Assembly: GCF_003591035.1 (NCBI RefSeq)
Contig: NZ_QYUO01000001.1
Span: 2,418,001-2,482,000, forward strand
DNA from: Noviherbaspirillum saxi
Lineage (GTDB): Bacteria > Pseudomonadota > Gammaproteobacteria > Burkholderiales > Burkholderiaceae_D
Direction: 5' to 3'
DNA: 64,000 nucleotides
This document shows positions 24,094 to 32,201 of this stretch, piece after piece; positions within the stretch are counted from its first letter, which is position 1, and every line of letters begins with the position of its first letter. Under the pieces are notes generated by a model. It ran no database searches. It was not told where the DNA came from and saw nothing but the letters and a program-made list of their open reading frames with translations. The position numbers and the translations under genes are program-made.

Positions 24094-24536
24094 GCCTTCC
24101 ATACGAGAACGCCACCAGCGGAGAGAAGGCGGTCAAGGACATGCAAAAGCTGCTGCAGGAGTTCGGTTGCGGCAGCTTCGGCCAGATGATGAACTTTGGA
24201 ACCGGCGAACTGCTGGTCCAGTTCACTTATCGCGGCCAGCCCGTGTCCGTGAAAGCCAGTGCCAACGGATATGCAGCGGCCTGGATGAAGCAGCATCCAT
24301 ACACAACCCGCTCACGAGGCAGCCGCGCCGACTATGAGAAGAAGGCAAAGCAGATCGGCAGTGTTGCTGTCTACTCGATTCTTCGTGACTGGATCAAGGG
24401 GCAGATAACCGCTGTCGAGACTGGAATACTTTCCTTCGAGGGTGCCTTCTTAGGGCAGATGCTGCTGCAAAACGACAAGACTGTACTGGAGCATGCCACT
24501 GCCAGCGGACTCCTCCAGCTCGAATCGAAAAGTTAA
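24090..24536 (+). CDS. Hypothetical phage protein
   Basis: A 148-residue protein (MSLPYENATSGEKAVKDM) of a type common in phage early regions, with no catalytic motif I recognise. ATGA overlap with the preceding gene. Confidence 0.66.
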   Translation: MSLPYENATSGEKAVKDMQKLLQEFGCGSFGQMMNFGTGELLVQFTYRGQPVSVKASANGYAAAWMKQHPYTTRSRGSRADYEKKAKQIGSVAVYSILRDWIKGQITAVETGILSFEGAFLGQMLLQNDKTVLEHATASGLLQLESKS

Positions 24537-24549
24537 ACAGGAATCGGCA

Positions 24550-25272
24550 ATGACAACCAAAAACGAACAGATGCGGGAAGCAGTTAAGGCGCTAGATACA
24601 TATGTCTCCGAACAGTTGGAAGACTACGAGTTTCGCGGCGATCCGGGCGACTACACGCCCAACGAAACTGAGCGGATGCTCATGAATGACTTCGTGCAGG
24701 GAATGATTAGCGACGACGAGTTCTTTGTATTAACCGGGAAGATCGCCGCCCTGCGTGAATCCGCCCCTGCACCGCAGGAACTGACGGACAACGAGCTTGA
24801 GCACCTTGTAAGCAGCGCGCTAGATGATGTCGAGTCGCCGGAACTGAGCAGCGCCCTGACCTACGAGCGTTGGAAAGATGGCGTTGAGGCAGACATTCCG
24901 ACTGTTGACGCAAAGGCCTTTGCCCGCGCCCTACTCTCTCGCAGCACTGCGCCGCAGGAAGCCGCACCCGTAGCGATAGACGATCTGAAGAAACAGAACG
25001 CAGAACTGGTGAAGGATGCGCAGCGCTGGCGCGCAGTGTTGGCTAGTGCGCGTGTTCGCCCATTGGGCAGCGCCGGACTGAATGACGCCATCGACCCCAA
25101 CGGAAGCCCATATAACGGCTATGCCCACCTTGGGCTAGAACTGTGGACGATATTCGGCAAGTCGCTGAATGACGAACAGCGCGAACGACTGGTAAAGGAA
25201 AACGCGCTTGGCCGCGAATGGTTAACCAAGTACGCAGATATTGCCAGCGCCCATCAGGAGGACAAGCAATGA
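24550..25272 (+). CDS. Hypothetical phage protein
   Basis: About 240 residues from ATG 24550 (MTTKNEQMREAV) with AGGAA upstream. Acidic N-terminal half, Ala/Pro-rich linkers and a C-terminal helical part. It shares a patchwork style of 'SxAPQEAAPVA' linkers with the next gene, suggesting shuffling among these cargo genes. Confidence 0.62.
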   Translation: MTTKNEQMREAVKALDTYVSEQLEDYEFRGDPGDYTPNETERMLMNDFVQGMISDDEFFVLTGKIAALRESAPAPQELTDNELEHLVSSALDDVESPELSSALTYERWKDGVEADIPTVDAKAFARALLSRSTAPQEAAPVAIDDLKKQNAELVKDAQRWRAVLASARVRPLGSAGLNDAIDPNGSPYNGYAHLGLELWTIFGKSLNDEQRERLVKENALGREWLTKYADIASAHQEDKQ

Positions 25273-26453
25273 ACGACAAGAAAGCATCCGTAGCGATAAC
25301 AGATGAACGTGAAGCGTTTGAAAAGTGGGTGGTGAGCCGGTGCTCGCCGTTGGTCAGGAAAGAGGAAGTTTTGCGACGTTGCGCAGATGATAGCTATGTA
25401 ATGTTCTCCGTGGGTGAGAATTGGGCTACATGGCAAGCCCGCGCCGCTCTCTCCTGTGCATCGCAAGCAGATAAGCCGGTAGCGTGGCGCAATGACTTGC
25501 TGGATGAAGTGCGCAGTGTCGTTATGAGTGTGTTGCCGCTCAATTATGGCAGGCCACGTTCGCTCAGCAAAGTGCGCGATGAAATCCTGAGCGCCATAAA
25601 TTCTTTGAAAGCTGCCGCTCCGGTAGCGCAATCCCAGCAGAGCGAGATAGCCGCACAACAGGCGGTAACGTTGCCTGAAGCCGTGATTGCATGGCATACC
25701 GCCGAGAAGGCACGGATTGATGCGGTCAACGCATACAACGAGCGCGTGCTATTTGTCCGTGAACACTGCCCATTTGGCACAAGCGTTGATCCTGAATATC
25801 AGTTGATGGAAGATGCGAGGCGCAATGCAATGGCCTTGCTCAAACCGATGTTTGAGGCCATTTCTGCCGCTCCATCGCAGCAAGAGAAGGAAGCCGCACT
25901 ACCTGCGCCACGAAAAACATATGAGCAGCAATTGGCTGAACTGCCGACGCTTCCGGTCACGCATTACAACGGATACGCGGATGGAAGTGAGCCGCTTTAT
26001 ACCGCTGAGCAGATGCACGACTACGCCCTTGCAGCTATTGAAGCCGCCCCACTCCCGCTACAAGAGCCTAAGCCAGTAGCGCCCAACAAGCTGCAAGCGT
26101 TTGTGGATTACTTCGCGCAGCGGAATGTAGAGGCGACCGGGGAATGGCGGTCTGCCGTCGAAGATGTACAGCACCATCTGGACGATTTGATAGCCGCGCA
26201 AGCCCTGCTAGATGCAAAAGATGCAAAAGATGCGGAACTGAAGGAAATCCGCGCCGTTCTGAACGATACATATGTTGAATATCACAGCAATGGCATGGCT
26301 TGCGGCTTGGAGGATCGCGGCATTACAGATCGATACGACGCAATGCGCTTCGGGTGGGATGAAGCGGTAGACCGCATGCATATGGAAGTCATCAAGCCAG
26401 CCATCGACGCCATTGATGCAGCCATAGCAGCGACACAGAAGGAGCAGCCGTGA
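25269..26453 (+). CDS. Hypothetical phage mosaic protein
   Basis: About 394 residues from ATG 25269 with CAGGAGG upstream and a four-base overlap. Several short helical modules are joined by Ala/Pro/Gln-rich linkers (AAPVAQSQQSE, AALPAPRKTYEQ, PLPLQEPKPVA). Such linker-joined ead/Ea22-like proteins are typical of the int-side early operon of lambdoid phages and vary between strains. Function unknown. Confidence 0.62.
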   Translation: MNDKKASVAITDEREAFEKWVVSRCSPLVRKEEVLRRCADDSYVMFSVGENWATWQARAALSCASQADKPVAWRNDLLDEVRSVVMSVLPLNYGRPRSLSKVRDEILSAINSLKAAAPVAQSQQSEIAAQQAVTLPEAVIAWHTAEKARIDAVNAYNERVLFVREHCPFGTSVDPEYQLMEDARRNAMALLKPMFEAISAAPSQQEKEAALPAPRKTYEQQLAELPTLPVTHYNGYADGSEPLYTAEQMHDYALAAIEAAPLPLQEPKPVAPNKLQAFVDYFAQRNVEATGEWRSAVEDVQHHLDDLIAAQALLDAKDAKDAELKEIRAVLNDTYVEYHSNGMACGLEDRGITDRYDAMRFGWDEAVDRMHMEVIKPAIDAIDAAIAATQKEQP

Positions 26454-26638
26454 GCAATCCGAAAGTGCATTACCACGTCTATGAAGTGATGCCGTCCGAA
26501 AGCGATCCTGACGGCTCTGGATCGACAGCTTGCGGCCTTGATTATGCAGAGAACGCGACAGACCGAAGCAATGCTGTCACGTGCAAAAACTGCCTGCGCC
26601 AGATAGCAGCGACACAGCCGAAGGGGGAAGGTCAGTGA
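26450..26638 (+). CDS. Small putative zinc-binding phage protein
   Basis: A 62-residue protein with a GTG start overlapping the preceding stop. ACGLDY and VTCKNC suggest one zinc-binding site made with HYHVY histidines. Confidence 0.58.
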   Translation: MSNPKVHYHVYEVMPSESDPDGSGSTACGLDYAENATDRSNAVTCKNCLRQIAATQPKGEGQ

Positions 26639-26694
26639 GCGACGTTCCGAAACCGGTCAAGCCGGAGAACCCTAACTTCGGCTATCCGGATTAA
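26635..26694 (+). CDS. 19-residue phage micro-ORF
   Basis: GTG start at 26635 overlapping the previous stop (GTGA), preceded by a very strong AAGGGGGAAGG site. The peptide is MSDVPKPVKPENPNFGYPD, Pro-rich. The same AAGGGGGAAGG block precedes the 26957 start, so it is either a real micro-gene or a relic of a duplicated translation signal. Confidence 0.4.
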   Translation: MSDVPKPVKPENPNFGYPD

Positions 26695-26709
26695 CGTGTA
26701 GAAAAGGAC

Positions 26710-26964
26710 ATGACTATGAAGAGTAAGAAAACGGAAGTTCGTGTGGAACACACTGCCCTCGGCAATCTCGGCGCTGCTATTGAGCATGCTCTGGACGAGG
26801 CACCGGTCTCCGATGTTCTGTCCATCCTGACAGGAGCATTCGTCGGCCTTACTGTCGAACTGGTGCGTCGCCAAGGTCACGATGTGAGCAAAGAAATCAA
26901 AGTCGATAGCGGCCAGAATCGAGACATCACCATTCATGGGCCGAAGGGGGAAGGACATGCCTAA
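26710..26964 (+). CDS. Hypothetical phage protein
   Basis: An 84-residue helical protein. Start at 26710 (MTMKSKK) or the better spaced ATG 26716 behind AAAAGGA. No domain recognised. Confidence 0.6.
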   Translation: MTMKSKKTEVRVEHTALGNLGAAIEHALDEAPVSDVLSILTGAFVGLTVELVRRQGHDVSKEIKVDSGQNRDITIHGPKGEGHA

Positions 26965-27166
26965 ATTTACTGTAACCGCCATATTTACGGCATCCAAGCA
27001 CCTTGGAGAATTTGAAGCGGCAACAGAGCAAGAAGCAATCGATATGGCCCTAGGTTCTCAGAAAAACTACGCCAGCTTGTGCCATCAATGTTCGGACGAG
27101 GTAGAACTTGACGATCACTGCGCACATCAGGCTGTCGCTCATCTTAGCGAGGACACCATCAAATGA
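26957..27166 (+). CDS. Small phage protein with paired cysteines
   Basis: About 69 residues from ATG 26957 (MPKFTVTAIFTASKHLGEF) behind GGGGGAAGG. The C-terminal CHQCSDEVELDDHC could hold a metal. Similar proteins occur in other phages with no assigned role. Confidence 0.6.
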   Translation: MPKFTVTAIFTASKHLGEFEAATEQEAIDMALGSQKNYASLCHQCSDEVELDDHCAHQAVAHLSEDTIK

Positions 27167-27768
27167 CCACTACCACCGTACTGGAAGCGCTGGAACTTGC
27201 GCAGAAAACACTCAGGTATACATCAGCCCCGTTTTTCAGCAAAGCGCAAAGAATCCGGATTGATGGCGAAGTTACATACATTCAGCCGACCACCGAGGAA
27301 TGGTGGAAAGGACTGCGCGACCTTATCGAAGCCGCCCAGCCTGCCATAGATGCAGCTATCGCAGCCAATGCCAAGCCGGATCAAGTTGATGCGACAGCAC
27401 AAGAGCCGCTTACCTTTGACATTATGCCGTGTGGCGGCTCGCATGGGCTTACTGGCTATCGTGTGTGGATGAGACGCGGAGGCGCTTCGAGAGTCGTATT
27501 CTCTACGCACGACGAACCGAGTGCAAACCATGAACTGGCTGAGTTGCAACGCATGTTTGGTGATGCCGCCGTTCCACAGCCAGCGCAAGCGCAGCAAGAG
27601 CCGGTAGTCTGCCCCGATCATATTGCCGCAGAAATCCGCGACATGATCAGCACCTATGACCGACCAAGCCTGTTCAGCCTGGCAGAGGACATCTATCGCA
27701 TTGTCGTGCAATCCCTTCATCCAGAGGTCAGGGAACAGGCACCGGAGAAGGCGGGGAGGCAGGGATGA
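27163..27768 (+). CDS. Hypothetical phage mosaic protein
   Basis: A 201-residue protein, coupled by ATGA. N-terminal helical module ending in AAIAANA, a central beta-rich part (MPCGGSHGLTGYRVWMRR) and an Ala/Gln-rich linker. Same modular style as 25269-26453. Confidence 0.6.
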   Translation: MTTTTVLEALELAQKTLRYTSAPFFSKAQRIRIDGEVTYIQPTTEEWWKGLRDLIEAAQPAIDAAIAANAKPDQVDATAQEPLTFDIMPCGGSHGLTGYRVWMRRGGASRVVFSTHDEPSANHELAELQRMFGDAAVPQPAQAQQEPVVCPDHIAAEIRDMISTYDRPSLFSLAEDIYRIVVQSLHPEVREQAPEKAGRQG

Positions 27769-28223
27769 ACCTGCGCATTTTGAAGAAGCTATCCAAGCGA
27801 GCCGCCCCGCTTCTGCCACTCTTGGGCGATTCCCGAGAACAGTTTAAATCCGAGAAATGGAATAACCATACGGACTCTACTGGACATGACCGCAAGCATT
27901 GGGAGCGCAGCCTTGCCAAGTACCCATTACATATGCGCGGCGACATTACATTCCGCCCTAAGCATGGTCAGGACTGGATTGTCATGCGGGAGCCATCTTA
28001 CCCATGGAAAGGGACTGTAATGGTCGGCGCGATGTCCGGTTACTACGAATCCGAATGGGAAGAACAAACCGCGTGGGAATCGCTGTCACGACTGGTCTAT
28101 GACCATTTCACCGGTTATTCACACGAGGACGGCTGGCTGCTACTCCGCGATCTTAGTTCTCCAACACTGATTTTCCGTGCTGCGCGCGAATTAATTGATG
28201 CGGTCGCTAACTGGGCCGCCTAG
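27765..28223 (+). CDS. Hypothetical phage protein
   Basis: A 152-residue basic, aromatic-rich protein (MNLRILKKLSKRAAPLLP), coupled by ATGA to the previous gene. No domain recognised. Confidence 0.6.
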   Translation: MNLRILKKLSKRAAPLLPLLGDSREQFKSEKWNNHTDSTGHDRKHWERSLAKYPLHMRGDITFRPKHGQDWIVMREPSYPWKGTVMVGAMSGYYESEWEEQTAWESLSRLVYDHFTGYSHEDGWLLLRDLSSPTLIFRAARELIDAVANWAA

Positions 28224-28255
28224 CAAGCAACAAATGCAGTAAAGGTAAATTTGAA

Positions 28256-28483
28256 ATGAGCGACAGATTAAGCGCGAATGAAATAGCTGAAATAGTCGGG
28301 TGCAAACCAAACCAGCGTTGCCGCATGGCCGCCTGGTTGCGGAAGAATAACTGGAAGCATGAGATTGATGGCAATGGACTGCCGATCGTCGCCCGGGCCT
28401 ATCGTGACCGCAAGCTCGGGATCTCCGAAGATAAAAATCAGAGCAAATATGCCGACGCGCCAAACAGACAAGCCTTCGCGTAA
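28256..28483 (+). CDS. DUF4224 excisionase-like protein
   Basis: A 75-residue DUF4224 protein (LSANEIAEIVGCKPNQRCRM, then WLRKNNWKHEIDGNGLPIV), a winged-helix family regularly found just before phage integrases and likely to direct excision. It overlaps the integrase start by 35 bases. Confidence 0.87.
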   Translation: MSDRLSANEIAEIVGCKPNQRCRMAAWLRKNNWKHEIDGNGLPIVARAYRDRKLGISEDKNQSKYADAPNRQAFA

Positions 28484-29642
28484 AGAAAAGACCGGCGTCG
28501 ACCGACTGTACAAGTACATCGGCAAGACGAAGGTCTCTTTCTATTACCAATACCCGAACGGGAGCAGCGAGACACTGGCCAGCGCCAAACTCGGCGACCG
28601 GCAGGCGATCATGCAAGCCGAACGCACTGCCAAGCGCAAGGCATTGGACATCCAGCAGGGAATCATCATTGCCGGATCCGTTGCAGACATGATCGATCGG
28701 TTTAAGACCGACGTTGCGCCAACCCACTACAGGGACCAGTCGAAGGACGGCTTGGCCGTTCGGGAAAGCACATACCGCAACCTAACGGCCTTCTTCGGGA
28801 AGATGTCGCCGATGAGCCTGAAGACAATGCATGGCTATCAATACCTTGATGATCGAGCAAAAGCCGGTGCCCCGATCAAGGCGAATAAGGAGCTGTCCCT
28901 GCTGTCGACCATCTGCAAGTACGCCATCAAGTGGGGCGTAATGGAGTCAAATCCGTTCACGGAAATGATGCAGAACAAAGGCGACCGGGACGTACGAGCG
29001 GTGTCGCGCCGGCAAATTGTCCAGTTCTACCTATGGTCCCTGCGTCAGACGTCGACCATCCGAAATCTCGGGTGCGCTGCGATGTTCACCTATCTGACAG
29101 GATTTCGTGCTGCAGAGGTACGGCCGTTTCGGATCGCCGGCCTGGCACCAGACGGCGTCCGAGTGGTGAACGCCAAGCGTAAGAAAGGCGAAGCGGAAAT
29201 TGTGAAGCATCGGGACTGGTCGACCAAGCTACGTGTTGTCGTCGCTCGAGCAAAGCAAACCTACAAGACGGAGCGTATGTACCTATTTGGCAACGCATCC
29301 GGACGTCCCTACACCAGGAGCGGATGGGGGTCAGTGTGGCAAGACGCGATGTTCGAGTGGATTGCTTCGTTTGACAGCGTTGCCGCAGCGGCCTGGTGTG
29401 ACTTCAAGGATTGGGAATCGAAGCGCCGGGCTAGGCAGGTCAAAGGGACATTCGTGTCCACCTTCAAACTGATAGAACACCCTGGGTATTTTTCACTCTT
29501 AGACGTACGGCCGGCCGCGATCACCACCAAGATCGAAAAACGCTCCGCCGATGCCTATGACTTCGCCGCGCACGCGAACCCGACCACAACACACAAGCAC
29601 TACGACCGCCGCAAGGTAAAGCGCGCAAGCGCAACTGAATGA
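28449..29642 (+). CDS. int: Phage tyrosine integrase
   Basis: About 397 residues from ATG 28449 (MPTRQTDKPSRKEK). An N-terminal arm-binding part and a SAM-like core domain are followed by the catalytic domain: the first Arg in TGFRAAEVRPF, a weak second box around LLDVRPAAITTK where the usual His is Leu, the His in AAHANPTTTHKH and the nucleophilic Tyr in KHYDRR. It should recombine attP with the tRNA-His 3' end. Confidence 0.9.
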   Translation: MPTRQTDKPSRKEKTGVDRLYKYIGKTKVSFYYQYPNGSSETLASAKLGDRQAIMQAERTAKRKALDIQQGIIIAGSVADMIDRFKTDVAPTHYRDQSKDGLAVRESTYRNLTAFFGKMSPMSLKTMHGYQYLDDRAKAGAPIKANKELSLLSTICKYAIKWGVMESNPFTEMMQNKGDRDVRAVSRRQIVQFYLWSLRQTSTIRNLGCAAMFTYLTGFRAAEVRPFRIAGLAPDGVRVVNAKRKKGEAEIVKHRDWSTKLRVVVARAKQTYKTERMYLFGNASGRPYTRSGWGSVWQDAMFEWIASFDSVAAAAWCDFKDWESKRRARQVKGTFVSTFKLIEHPGYFSLLDVRPAAITTKIEKRSADAYDFAAHANPTTTHKHYDRRKVKRASATE

Positions 29643-29653
29643 GGAAATGGAAA

Positions 29654-30133
29654 ATGGAAAGAACAGCAATTATTTCGGACTGCGGCACCTACAGGTACCG
29701 GCTTACACGCCGCTGGGGAGAGCGGCAGGCGCTCACGTTTGTCATGCTGAACCCGTCGACGGCCGACGCTCTCATCGATGACCAGACGATTCGGAAATGT
29801 ATCGGCTTCGCGAAAAACTTCGGGTTTGATGGAATCGATGTGGTGAATCTGTTTGCATTCCGGAGCCGCTGGCCAAAAGACATGCTCGTCGCGACAGACC
29901 CGATAGGCCCGGAGAACGACCGGTACATCTTGGAAACAGCGCGTGCCGCCGGGGAGGTTGTGTGCGCATGGGGACCGAACGCAAGTCGGACGACTAGGCC
30001 GAAACAAGTGTTGGAACTGCTGGGCACCGTCGACATCCAGCCGAAGTGTCTTTGCATCACCAAAGACGGATCACCCGGGCACCCGCTGACGCTTGGATAT
30101 AACCGCGAGCTGACCGATTTTTCGCTGCGATAG
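29654..30133 (+). CDS. DUF1643 protein between int and att
   Basis: About 159 residues from ATG 29654, with GAGGAAATGG upstream; the ATG at 29639 overlaps the integrase stop. The sequence fits DUF1643: VMLNPSTADA, DDQTIRKCIGFAKNFG, VVNLFAFRS and an ACAWGP-like segment. The family is common on mobile elements; biochemical role unknown. It is cargo at the very end of the prophage. Confidence 0.88.
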   Translation: MERTAIISDCGTYRYRLTRRWGERQALTFVMLNPSTADALIDDQTIRKCIGFAKNFGFDGIDVVNLFAFRSRWPKDMLVATDPIGPENDRYILETARAAGEVVCAWGPNASRTTRPKQVLELLGTVDIQPKCLCITKDGSPGHPLTLGYNRELTDFSLR

Positions 30134-30185
30134 TGATACTCATATGCATCTTGACCAACCGGAAACCGATGGATTTTGCAGATGA

Positions 30186-30218
30186 TGCGTTGAAAAATCA
30201 GAGGCTGCGTTGAAAAAT
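30186..30218 (+). repeat. Direct repeats TGCGTTGAAAAAT, 20 bp apart
   Basis: Identical 13-mers at 30186-30198 and 30206-30218, ~55 bases from the tRNA end. Size, orientation and two-turn spacing suit integrase arm-type sites. Confidence 0.55.
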
Positions 30219-30240
30219 GTGGATAACTTACTTATCCACA
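30218..30240. promoter_or_regulatory. Inverted pair of perfect DnaA boxes
   Basis: TGTGGATAA (30218-30226) and TTATCCACA (30232-30240) face each other across CTTAC; both are exact matches to the E. coli DnaA box. No T-run follows, so a terminator is unlikely. Confidence 0.6.
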
Positions 30241-30270
30241 GGCTGCAAGTGCCTGATTAAGAAGGGAAAA

Positions 30271-30347
30271 TGGGGTGGCTGACGGGACTCGAACCCGCGA
30301 CAACAGGAATCACAATCCTGGACTCTACCAACTGAGCTACAGCCACC
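30271..30347 (-). tRNA. tRNA-His (GTG anticodon)
   Basis: Minus-strand cloverleaf with the extra 5' G of tRNA-His (GGTGGCTG), acceptor partner CAGCCACC and encoded CCA. Anticodon loop ATTGTGATT gives GTG; T arm GCGGGTTCGAGTCCCGT. The 3' end points to the prophage, so it is the likely attachment site. Confidence 0.97.
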
Positions 30348-30388
30348 ATTGAATCTGTTTGCCGGATGAAACATCTAGCAAGCCCGTT

Positions 30389-30417
30389 ATTATACAAACT
30401 TCACTCGAAACTGGCAA
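30389..30417 (-). promoter_or_regulatory. Promoter of tRNA-His
   Basis: Minus strand -35 TTGCCA (30412-30417), 17-base spacer, -10 TATAAT (30389-30394), about 35 bases upstream of the tRNA. Confidence 0.82.
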
Positions 30418-30536
30418 ATTCAATTACGTCAGTTTTCAAAGAACATGCATGACGCCGTTTTACCTTCTATATTCCGGCCGAACTGCAAACGCTTCACTCC
30501 GTCTAATAGTTAACAAATTGTCTTTACGGAGATGAC

Positions 30537-30740
30537 ATGCTTACCCGATTACTGTCGGTCATCCTGACCGCCGCGCTGGCCGGATGCGCTACGGCGCCCA
30601 ACGGCGACAGGCCGAACCAGGGCGCGAACAGTGTCTATGACGATCCGACCTACCCGGGTGCCGGCGTGCGCATCGGCATAGGTGCGGGAAGCTGGGGCGG
30701 CCGCAGCGGCGGCGGCGTAGGCATCGGATTGGGCTTTTGA
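30537..30740 (+). CDS. Small lipoprotein
   Basis: 67 residues: signal sequence MLTRLLSVILTAALAGC with lipobox LAGC, then a Gly-rich tail (RIGIGAGSWGGRSGGGVGIG). Envelope protein of unknown role, followed seven bases later by another lipoprotein gene. Confidence 0.8.
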   Translation: MLTRLLSVILTAALAGCATAPNGDRPNQGANSVYDDPTYPGAGVRIGIGAGSWGGRSGGGVGIGLGF

Positions 30741-30747
30741 GGCAACC

Positions 30748-30981
30748 ATGAACAACAAATACTTGCTGGCCTTACCTCTCGTTGCCGCACTCGGCGGATG
30801 CACAATTACCCCGAATGACAACCAAGTTCCGATGCGTCTCGGGCCGCCGCCTCCGGCTATTCAGGGATCGAATGATGCACAGGGCAGTCCGCTTTCCGTG
30901 CCCGGCTCCGGCATGGGCGTCGGGTCCGGCAATCCGGCCGCGCCAGGACCTGCCGGCCTTGGCGGTTCATCCATGAAATAG
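30748..30981 (+). CDS. Small lipoprotein
   Basis: 77 residues: MNNKYLLALPLVAALGGC with lipobox, then a Pro/Gly/Ser-rich low-complexity tail. Co-transcribed with the lipoprotein before it. Function unknown. Confidence 0.78.
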   Translation: MNNKYLLALPLVAALGGCTITPNDNQVPMRLGPPPPAIQGSNDAQGSPLSVPGSGMGVGSGNPAAPGPAGLGGSSMK

Positions 30982-31220
30982 ATCGGCACAGCGGTTGGCG
31001 AACCGCCACCGCTGCATGCCTCATCGCTGAGCGGCAAAACACTTTGTGTTGCCATTGATTTTTTCCTTTCTTCCGCCGTAAACAATCCTGCTGCACCGAA
31101 GTTTGTAAATCCACACTTCGTTCACACGCTGATAACGTTTCCAAATGCCAACATTTAGAAACGAATAAGAGTAGTATTGCCAGTAGTATTGCCGTTTCCC
31201 TATCTGCACGTCCCGCTACG

Positions 31221-32201
31221 ATGAAGCCATTGCCCTCGCCTCTCGCCGCCATTGACTTGCTGGCCAACCGAAACAAGGAGCTGGCCGCGCTCATGATCCA
31301 CATCGCTGCGGTAGACGAGTCGTCCATGGCAGTGATGACGGAGAACGAGCAATTCCAGCAACTGGCTGGCCGGTTTCCTTGCCTGGTGGCGCAAAATATC
31401 GCTGCAGGGCCCATCGGTGCCGCACTGGAAGCAGCGGGGTGCCAAGCCTTTCCCGCCGACGGCGCACTCCTGGCCCACGATTCTCTTCCCCCGGTATTGC
31501 CGGCCGCGACACGCTATCTTGCCGGCCGCTGGTATCTGGCGCGGCCAGCAAAACCGTCGGGCAGTCAGGCAGCATCCCGGGCATTGGCGCTGCAGCTGGT
31601 ACAACTGGTTGTGGCGGATGCCGATACCCATGAAATCGAAGCAGTCTTGCGGCGCGACCCTGCGCTTTCCTATCATCTACTTCGTCTGGTGAATTCGCTG
31701 GGCATGGGCATGAGCAGGCAGATCACGAGTTTTTCGCAGGCGATATTGATCCTCGGACGCGCGCAATTGCGGCGCTGGCTGAACCTGATGCTATTCTCAT
31801 CACGGTCCGGCGATGATCGCTCAGCGATGCTGCTTGCACGTGTCGCCGTGCGTGCTCGCTGCATGGAATTGCTGGCCAAGGCAGGCGGCATGGACAAGTC
31901 GGGGCAGGAGCTGGCTTTCATGGCCGGGATGTTTTCCCTGCTCGGCATTCTGTTCGGCATGCCCTTGGCGGAAGTGCTGAAGCCGCTCAAGGTCAGCGAG
32001 ACACTGCTTTCTGCATTACTCGATCATCAGGGCGAACTCGGCATGTTGCTGCAGTTGATGGAGGCAAGCGAACGCGCGGACTTCACCGCCCTGTTGGCAC
32101 GACTCGATGAACTGCATGTGCCGGCGGACGAATATCACGCGGCATTGATCGAAGCGCATATCTGGATGCTGGACGTCATCAGCGAGAGCAACCGTGCCTG
32201 A
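31221..32201 (+). CDS. HDOD-domain signalling protein
   Basis: 326 residues. An HDOD domain fills roughly 120-310 (EIEAVLRRDPALSYHLLRLVN, GRAQLRRWLNLML). The N-terminal part is a degenerate EAL-like or unknown region, as in YuxH-type proteins. HDOD proteins act in signalling without HD catalysis. It overlaps the downstream c-di-GMP gene by eight bases, so the two are probably made together. Confidence 0.82.
   Translation: MKPLPSPLAAIDLLANRNKELAALMIHIAAVDESSMAVMTENEQFQQLAGRFPCLVAQNIAAGPIGAALEAAGCQAFPADGALLAHDSLPPVLPAATRYLAGRWYLARPAKPSGSQAASRALALQLVQLVVADADTHEIEAVLRRDPALSYHLLRLVNSLGMGMSRQITSFSQAILILGRAQLRRWLNLMLFSSRSGDDRSAMLLARVAVRARCMELLAKAGGMDKSGQELAFMAGMFSLLGILFGMPLAEVLKPLKVSETLLSALLDHQGELGMLLQLMEASERADFTALLARLDELHVPADEYHAALIEAHIWMLDVISESNRA

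Larger units (their letters stand above)
1..30270. mobile_element. Partial lambdoid-type prophage integrated at tRNA-His
   Basis: The segment from the left window edge to the tRNA-His gene has phage architecture: two long divergent early operons flanking a repressor, a CII-like regulator, phage recombination and replication genes, an excisionase and an integrase at the right end next to the 3' end of a tRNA gene. The order (int-xis, one early operon, repressor region, cro-cII-replication) is that of lambda in mirror image. No terminase, capsid, tail or lysis genes are seen, so the left end and the second att copy must lie outside the window. Boundaries are inferred: the right one from the tRNA, the left one not visible. 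Confidence 0.93.
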
